From positions 35,074,001 to 35,138,000 of the forward strand of contig JASDFA010000027.1 in NCBI GenBank assembly GCA_035772735.1: a DNA stretch of 64,000 nucleotides, written 5' to 3'. The translations under genes and the position numbers were made by a program. The notes beneath the pieces were generated by a model, which was not told the origin of the DNA, did no database searches, and was given only the letters and a program-made list of their open reading frames with translations. The DNA is from Datura wrightii. Taxonomy: Eukaryota > Streptophyta > Magnoliopsida > Solanales > Solanaceae. Below are positions 57,742 to 64,000 of this stretch, in pieces. How positions within the stretch are numbered: position 1 is the first letter of the stretch; the number at the start of each line of letters is the position of its first letter.

Positions 57742-58671
57742 ATGGCAGACCCCGTAAGACAACACAATCTTCCTCCAAGGAAGGAATTAATGGAGGCATA
57801 GTAGGCAGAGGCTATACGACAAGGTGAGGCAGCTAGAAGAGCTGAAGCTGTTGAGATTGCTTCCGCAATGCAAACTAGGAATAGACAAAATCCTCCACTA
57901 TTCTATGATCGACAAGTCGTGTAAAATGTTTTATACTAGGAGTAGTTTGACTTAAAAGAGGTTGGTTTTACTAGTGCCATTGTACCACCCTCATTGCCAG
58001 TAAATGCAAAGTTTGACATTACAAGCATGATGATGCAATTGCTCAGCATGAATGGGTTGTTGAGTATTTTAGCTGGAGAAGACCCAAATCAACACTTGAT
58101 AAACTGCACGAGGATATACAAAGCATATGGGCTGTCAGGCATGACACAAGAGGCCATCATGCTTATATTATTTCCCTTATCCCTCATGGGGGAGGCCACT
58201 CTATGGTTGAATGAGCTGCCAGATGAGTCTATTATGGCTTGGGCTGAATTGACTACAGCATTCCTGTAAAGACCTTTTCCACTTTCCTGAATGATACAGA
58301 TGAAGGATGAGATTAATAACTTCAAGAAATTGAAGGGTGAGGCCTTGCAAGAGGCATGGCTCAAATTCAAGAAGTTGAAGCAGTGCCCAAATCACAAGCT
58401 ACCGGAGGAGGTTCTTTTGGAAAATTCTACAGGTCACTGAAGTCCACCAACAAAACTGAAGCAGACATTATTGCAGAAGTTCTATGATGGGACACAATTT
58501 TACAAAAGATAGTGAGATACTAGACAAAATGACTAAAACCAACAAAGCTTGGCACTCTAGGGAGTCTGAAGCTGCAGCTATTAGTTATTTTAAGGAAGTA
58601 GCCGCAAAATAAAGAAGGAGAGACGAAGAGCGTCATCAGGACATGGCCCACATAAAAACATAAATGGACCT
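57742..58671 (+). pseudogene. gag of element F (partial)
   Basis: Starts MADPVRQHNLPPRKELMEA, a typical Athila-like gag start, then a stop. The gag core appears as LAGEDPNQHLINCTRIYKAY and LPDESIMAWAELTTAFL (57994-58269), and after a stop MKDEINNFKKLKGEALQEAW. It shows several stops and shifts. G has inserted at 58671/58672, and the rest of F is not in the window. Confidence 0.8.
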
Positions 58672-60320
58672 TGATAACTCTCAAATCACACTCCTGAAAA
58701 AGTATGATTCAGACGTTGTCAATATATAACCCAACAAAGGTTTTTATCCCAAAGGGAATATGGTCAAGATATACAATAACGCTAGTATTTAGCTTTCAAG
58801 CTTGTTATCTCCTAAAAGGGGGTTTATTAAAAGCGAATAAGTAACAATTGTGAGAATCAATTGTTGTTTATCAAGTTTATGCAAATAACTAGGGTAAGTG
58901 TTCAGCATGGATTCATAACTACTTTAGGTTTTACATTCGTGATCTATCCCAATGCTTACTTGTAGAACTGATAACTATGATTCATCTAAACGAATAATTC
59001 GCCCCTATTGGATCACTATACTCAATCACCTGATTAGGTATCGTAAGTTATTTCACTTCAATTGTTATCATCTTGTTCCAAATTAATTATCCTACAAGAC
59101 TGCAACTCAAGTTATACAATGATCATAAGGATCAAGGCTCTGTTGTAGTTCTCTTTTCCTAATCTCTACTTCTCTAGATTCAAACAAGTACTGAATTCAG
59201 GCAAGTATTAACGTTGTGCTCCATTAAGAAATGTTAAAAATGAAAAGAATACAATGCAATTGTTTAGCATTGGTTTAGAATCACTTTGTGCAACCCTAGT
59301 TCATTACTTCATCATGGTTCCCACAATCCTAGTTTTGAAGATTTTAGCCTATCATGGTTGTAAGACAATTATAAGCATTCATAGACAAACACATAATTTA
59401 GTAATCACAAAGATGATTGTAAGAAAACCCACTTGATTATTGCAAGAATTAAGGAAGAACAATTCAAGAACAATGAAGAAATAAAATCAAGAAAATCTTC
59501 AAAGCTTGAATAGAAAGTCAACAACAATTGTTTCTACCAATTCTAACTTGTCTCTGACTTATTATGAACGAAAATAACCTAAAAAGTATCTATACAAATA
59601 TTTAGAACCCTTTCCTAAGTAAATAGGGAAAATTGCTTAATCTGCCGCTGAGTTCACTTATGACCCGTAACAAGATTGTACGGGTCGTATCTTCACTCGT
59701 ACGTTGGCTGGCATCTTCTGATTTTGGATAAGTATTGGATACTTGTACAACTTTTAAAATGAATCTATGAGTCATATGATCTTGTCATGGTTTGATACTG
59801 TTAGTTCTGGTATCCTCTGGATATTTTCACATATGTATTGGTATGGCTCGTACCTGCATCCTACGACCCGTGACTTCCAGTCGTACCTTGAGATCTGCCA
59901 TTCTTCACTTCTTCTTATGAACTTTTTCATGGATCATTGGTACGGATCTTAAATAGATATCAAGACTTATGGCTTCTACCCCTACCAAGAGACTTGTCTT
60001 GTGCAAAATCTTCTAAAGTTTTCTACGACTGTCATGGTACAGCTTGTACCAGGATGGTACGACTCGTGCCATTAGTTGTGCTTTGCCTTTGCCTCATCAC
60101 ATTTAGTCTTGACATTTCCATGACTCTCAGTACGGTTCGTACTGAGGTCCGTACTTAGCTATTTTTCTGCAATTTTTCCATCTTTTGCACAATTCAAATC
60201 TAACATCTATTTTTCCTGAAAACATAGTAAAAGTGCATCATATCCATATAAACACACCTAAGTCCATCTTTATTATCCCAGTTTTAAGTGTCGAAAGTGT
60301 TGTAAACCCACATCGCATCA
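58672..60320 (-). repeat. 3' LTR of element G
   Basis: 1649 bp, minus-strand TGATGCGATG to GAGAGTTATCA. It is related to the E/F LTR but diverged. Inverted repeats in U3: TGGTAC-AGCTT-GTACCA (60035-60051), CAGTAC-GGTTC-GTACTG (60128-60144), and GACCCGT (59662-59668) with ACGGGTC (59680-59686). No gene. Confidence 0.8.
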
Positions 60321-61855
60321 ACACTCTCAACTAAAACTTTTTCATGTCCTCAAGCTGAGAAAATAAAACTAAAAATGATGGTTAACTAGAAAGTAAACTC
60401 AGAATACCTACAACCAACACAACCAAAAATTGCACTATGAATCATTACAGCTATTAACCCCTTTTCCATTCAAACCAAGTCAGCTCTGCATACATGTAAC
60501 CACAAACTATGACATACAGGGATCAAGATATAGCATCCAAAGATTAGCAGAGAATCGATCTATCACCAATGCTATTTACACAGACAATTGGCAGAATGCA
60601 ACACAAACCATGTACCCTCACCACAAATGAAGTCCCCAACACTCACAGATATATAGAAATATGAAACTTGGGACTAAACAAATGAGACTCTCACTCTCAC
60701 AAAGAAGTTTCAAATACTGCACATTGGATACCACAGGTTTGCCCTTATTTTCTCTACATTGGATTTTTAGACAGCTAAGCTAGGATCACTATAGGACTTT
60801 TTCAGGATTGTAATGTGGGCTTCGGGATGGGTATGGTAGATATGGATTTTAGTGACTAACCCTCCTAGATACTACACAACGTTTCTCCACTTTTCACTTT
60901 TTACCCCATTTTTCACTTTTCAACTTTTTCCTCCTTTTTTTCTCTATTTAAATGTAATGTGTGAGTGTGGTGTGTTTTATTCATATTTTTCAACTCTTTT
61001 TCTTTTCATTTTTGCTTTTCTTTATTTTCACATTTTCTTTTCATACCACACCTCACTTTTCACTTTTTCTCTTTCTTCTCCACCCTCACAAAATCTACGC
61101 ACCCCTACTACAGCCACCCTCAACTTAGGCAGTTTGCCCAAGTTGAGGTTCACAATGTCCAAGGATGGACCAGGACCAAAACAGGTTTATTATAAACTTG
61201 GTCAAGGTGAATGGTTAATCAAAGAAAATAGGTCAACTTTCAGGCTCAAATACGAGATCAAGGGAATCAATTCATTTGGTAGGTCCATTTAAGCTAAAGT
61301 GGGCTATGACAACAACGGCTTATGATTTTTTTCTAACCAACTATCGTAAAATCTATATAAAGACCAATCGGGAAGTTCTAGATCCTTAATGCAGTGTTGA
61401 ACTAAGTATGAATCCTCATTCACTCATAGTATAGGTTTGCATTGATTCTACCAATATGGTTCATGCACGGCTAAGCTACAACTACACATGCTAATATCAT
61501 AAATGCCATACAAAGATCGACATAAATCATACTTTGCAGTCAACATACACAACTAACACCAAAATTTTAAACATGGTCATATTTTTTCAAAAACATCAAA
61601 ACTAGTGCATTTATTGGCTGTAAAGTAATCCTAAGCTATTTCTAATTAAAAAATAACAAAAATAACCCAAACATACCGGTTCTACTAGATAGCATGTTTG
61701 AAGGAAAAGAAACACGACAAGAAAAACCCTCGGACGAACAAAACATCCAAAAAGAACAAGTACACCCCCTTTTAAAAAGCATTCTTCATCCCCGAAGTAT
61801 AGAATGTAAAAACAAGGGAAATGGACATACATGTGGCTACTCAGACTTCACCATT
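60321..61855 (-). other. 3' noncoding region of element G
   Basis: No gene; the plus-strand ORF at 60852-61292 is the complement of the purine-rich tract (about 60870-61080). On the minus strand AAGGGCAAACCTGTGG lies at 60731-60746 and GTGAGGGTACATG at 60609-60621. The polypurine tract, TTTTAGTTGAGAGTG, is at about 60322-60336. Confidence 0.65.
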
Positions 61856-61903
61856 CATGGGTTGCCTCCAATGCATTTGCTGATTTAACGGTGCGGCATG
61901 ATG
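61856..61903 (-). other. Stop-proximal paired-hairpin motif, copy G
   Basis: Minus strand, beginning 16 nt after the gag-protease stop. The second stem is CATTGG/CCCATG around AGGCAA, with one mismatch; the first part, CATCATGCCGCACCGT, is degraded relative to B. Confidence 0.65.
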
Positions 61904-61919
61904 TAAGTATCTTGACTAC

Positions 61920-63998
61920 TCAGAATTCATCAAGAAACTCTGAATCATCCTCGATTACCGAGATAACCCTAAACTCATTACGCTGCTTCATTAACCGACA
62001 TACATTAAAAGTGACCTCCTCTTTATTCATCCTGAATTTTAGCTAGCCTGCCTCAACATCCACTAAAGCTCTCCCAATGACCAGCAATGGTTGCCCTAAA
62101 AAAATGGGGACCTCAAAATTAACCTCGCAATCTAGGACCATGCAGTCCGCTAGGAAGATGAATCTATCCACTTTGACAAGCACATCAACTAAGATCCCCA
62201 CTGGCTTTTTGACTAAACGGTCCGCCATCAATAGCTGTATTGAAGTCAGTACGGGGGCCCCCAAGCCCAGTTTTTTGAACACAGCCAACAACATCAAGTT
62301 GATGCTAGCTCCCAAGTCACACAGTGTATTCGTAAACTCAAAATCACTAATAATACACAGAATGGTGAAGGCACCTGGATCCTCTTTCTTTTGGGCAAGG
62401 ACCTATGAAGCTATGTCACTGCAATGATGCAAGTTACCAACTGGCTCATAGCTCACGAACGTCTTCTTGGTCACAAGATCCTTCATGAACTTGGAATATC
62501 CAGGTATCTGCTCCAATGCATCGACCAATGGTATGTTCACAGATACTACTTAAGCATAGAGAGAAGTTTTTGGAACTTTCAATCTTCCGCCTTTTTCTTC
62601 ATCCTTTGAGGGAAGCGGTGGCGGTGGTCGAGGGATAGCCTTATAAATTTGTGTGACCCCTTGTTTCTTACCTTCATCAGCTTCGGACTCCTTTGCACCA
62701 GCTTGAATCTCAGTCAACTCAGCCTCACCTATAAACTCATGCTCATCAACCTCATCTTCCTCACTAATCTCAATCTCCTTCCGTTTTTCCATCTCAACTA
62801 CAACCGGTAGAGGGGGATCAATTGTGGTCTTTCCATTCCTAGTCATCGCAGTGATGCAGTGACTATCATTATTTAGATTTTGCATTATGTTTCTAGGAAG
62901 TGTTCCCTTCTGTCTCTACTTTAGGGATGCCGACATTTGTCCCAATTGTTGCTCAATCTGTTTGATCACTGTGGCATACGACTCAACTTTCTGGCTCATG
63001 CCAGATATATCTCCCCGAATGTCCCTCAGCTGATCATCGTGGATTTTACCTTCATGAGCATCTCAACCATTATGTTCTCCAATTTTGAGGGTGCAGTCTC
63101 ACCCTCACAAGCATTGGGAGGAACATACAAACCTGACTGATCGTTGCGATATGCATCATTCTTTCTCCATTCTCCCTCTCTCTTATAACCTCGGCTCCTA
63201 TCCTTATACCCATTCCCGTTATAGTTGTCTGGATATTGGTTCCGACCTTGATTTTTGAAATCTTGGTACCAAGTTTCCTATCCAGACCCTTGGGCATTGG
63301 CCCAAAAACCCGTCACCTGGTTATCCAAGAAGTTTTCCTCCTCCTCAGAATCTGAATGCTCTTGCCCCGGTTCCTGAACCTGAGCTCCCATTGCGTTTAC
63401 CTTTCTTGCACCAGAGCCCATGATATGCTTAGTAAGCAGGTCTAATGATGTCCGCATATGGGATAACTCCTAATCACATTCCTCCTCCTTTCTGGATTGA
63501 TCCACAAACATACTAATAGCATACGTACCTACAGCTGCTTCCGTTTCACTGGTGTGCCATGCCCTGTTCGTCTTAGTCACTCTATCTAGAATAATGGTAG
63601 CCTGCTCCCATGTGTGACTCATCAACGCTCCTCCCGCCATAGTATCTGCTACAGTCTTTGTGTTGTTGTTTAAGGACCTACAGAAAATATCCAACAAACT
63701 GTCATATGGAATTTTATGGTTTGGTAATTTGGTCAACTTCTTCTTAAACCTCAACCATGTCTCATGAAGTGCCTCCATGTTTAATTGTCGGAAGTTATAA
63801 ATTTCGTCCTTTAACTGTAGCATCTTGGAGGGGGGGAAAGAACCTTTCCAAGAAGGCCGATTTGAGATCCCTCTAGTTGGTTTTGGAATCATTAGGCAAC
63901 TCCAATAACCAAAGTGTGTCCTCTCGCATTACATAGAATGGGAAGAGTCTCAACCGAATAGCATTTTGGCTCACCCTAGGTAACCTGTACACCTTGCA
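61920..63998 (-). pseudogene. gag-protease of element G (5' partial)
   Basis: Minus strand, open from beyond the window edge. Gag core: LQLKDEIYNFRQLNMEALHE, then LDIFCRSLNNNTKTVADTMA (63470-63892). An Asn/Arg/Gly-rich region (about 63150-63300) follows in a shifted frame. An acidic linker (EEDEVDEHEFIGEAELTEIQ, 62550-62885) comes next. Protease: LGASINLMLLAVFKKLGLG with the catalytic Asp just before it, and PIFLGQPLLVIGRALVDVEA (62043-62315). After a stop the frame goes on as LKFRMNKEEVTFNVCRLM to the TGA at 61920-61922. No RT follows. Confidence 0.85.
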
Positions 63999-64000
63999 TA

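Larger units (their letters stand above)
58672..64000 (-). mobile_element. Element G: Athila-like element with gag-protease and no pol, 3' part
   Basis: Minus strand: gag-protease (63998 to 61920), paired hairpin, noncoding region, polypurine tract and 3' LTR (60320 to 58672). The 5' end is outside the window. As in A, no RT or integrase lies between the protease and the 3' end. It is nested in the gag of F. Confidence 0.8.

Noticed and set aside
60852..61292. 146-residue plus-strand ORF rich in Phe/Ser
   Set aside because: It is the complement of the purine-rich tract in G's 3' noncoding region; its membrane-like look comes from pyrimidine runs.

Overview
The window is plant nuclear DNA made almost entirely of nested Ty3/gypsy LTR retrotransposons. 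I found no ordinary host gene, rRNA, tRNA gene, CRISPR array or bacterial feature. The sequence is AT-rich. It contains chromovirus (Del/Tekay-like), Athila-like and Tat/Ogre-like elements, and primer-binding sites that match plant tRNA-Asp. This suggests a large, repeat-rich dicot genome; the style of the chromovirus LTRs makes me lean to Solanaceae, but no host gene is present to prove it.

Layout, using letters for elements. A (1 to about 7894, +): 3' part of an Athila-like element with gag-protease, no reverse transcriptase, an env-like ORF with its own promoter-like region and intron, and a 3' LTR. A sits in the gag of C (about 7895-21139, +), a decayed chromovirus ending in a 2.4 kb LTR. 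B (10354-16339, +) is a complete young element inside C's pol, with 1434-bp LTRs, a GATAT target duplication, a tRNA-Asp PBS and one small zinc-knuckle/coiled-coil protein. K (21140-24815, -) is the 3' noncoding end of a Tat/Ogre element with a tandem array. Next come a chromovirus LTR (24816-27723), a Tat gag scrap fused to a minus-strand chromovirus pol fragment I (27735-30014), a cut Athila-type LTR (30015-30776) and another chromovirus LTR, J (30777-32147).

H (32148-52037, -) is a large decayed Tat/Ogre element with gag, protease, G-patch, RT, two RNase H regions, integrase, and a 19-unit tandem array before its polypurine tract. Its 5' LTR carries a nested solo chromovirus LTR, D (49404-51580). 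H interrupts the RT of E (52039-56049, +), an Athila-like pol and 3' region. E shares one LTR (56050-57614) with the gag of a second copy, F (57742-58671), which is interrupted by G (58672-64000, -). G is another element with gag-protease but no pol.

The coding regions are mostly broken by stops and frameshifts; B is the exception. The most interesting material is noncoding. A paired-hairpin element of about 48 nt lies 7-21 nt after the last stop codon of the polyprotein or main ORF in A, B, E and G, and its stem changes sequence while staying paired. A hairpin with an NGGA tetraloop precedes the polypurine motif, also with changed but still paired stems. GC-rich perfect hairpins sit just upstream of LTR TATA boxes, and related motifs occur in LTRs of unrelated lineages. 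The Tat elements carry a repeated short hairpin unit. These look like conserved cis-acting RNA or DNA parts that let gene-poor elements be expressed and mobilised by proteins supplied in trans; that functional reading is inference.
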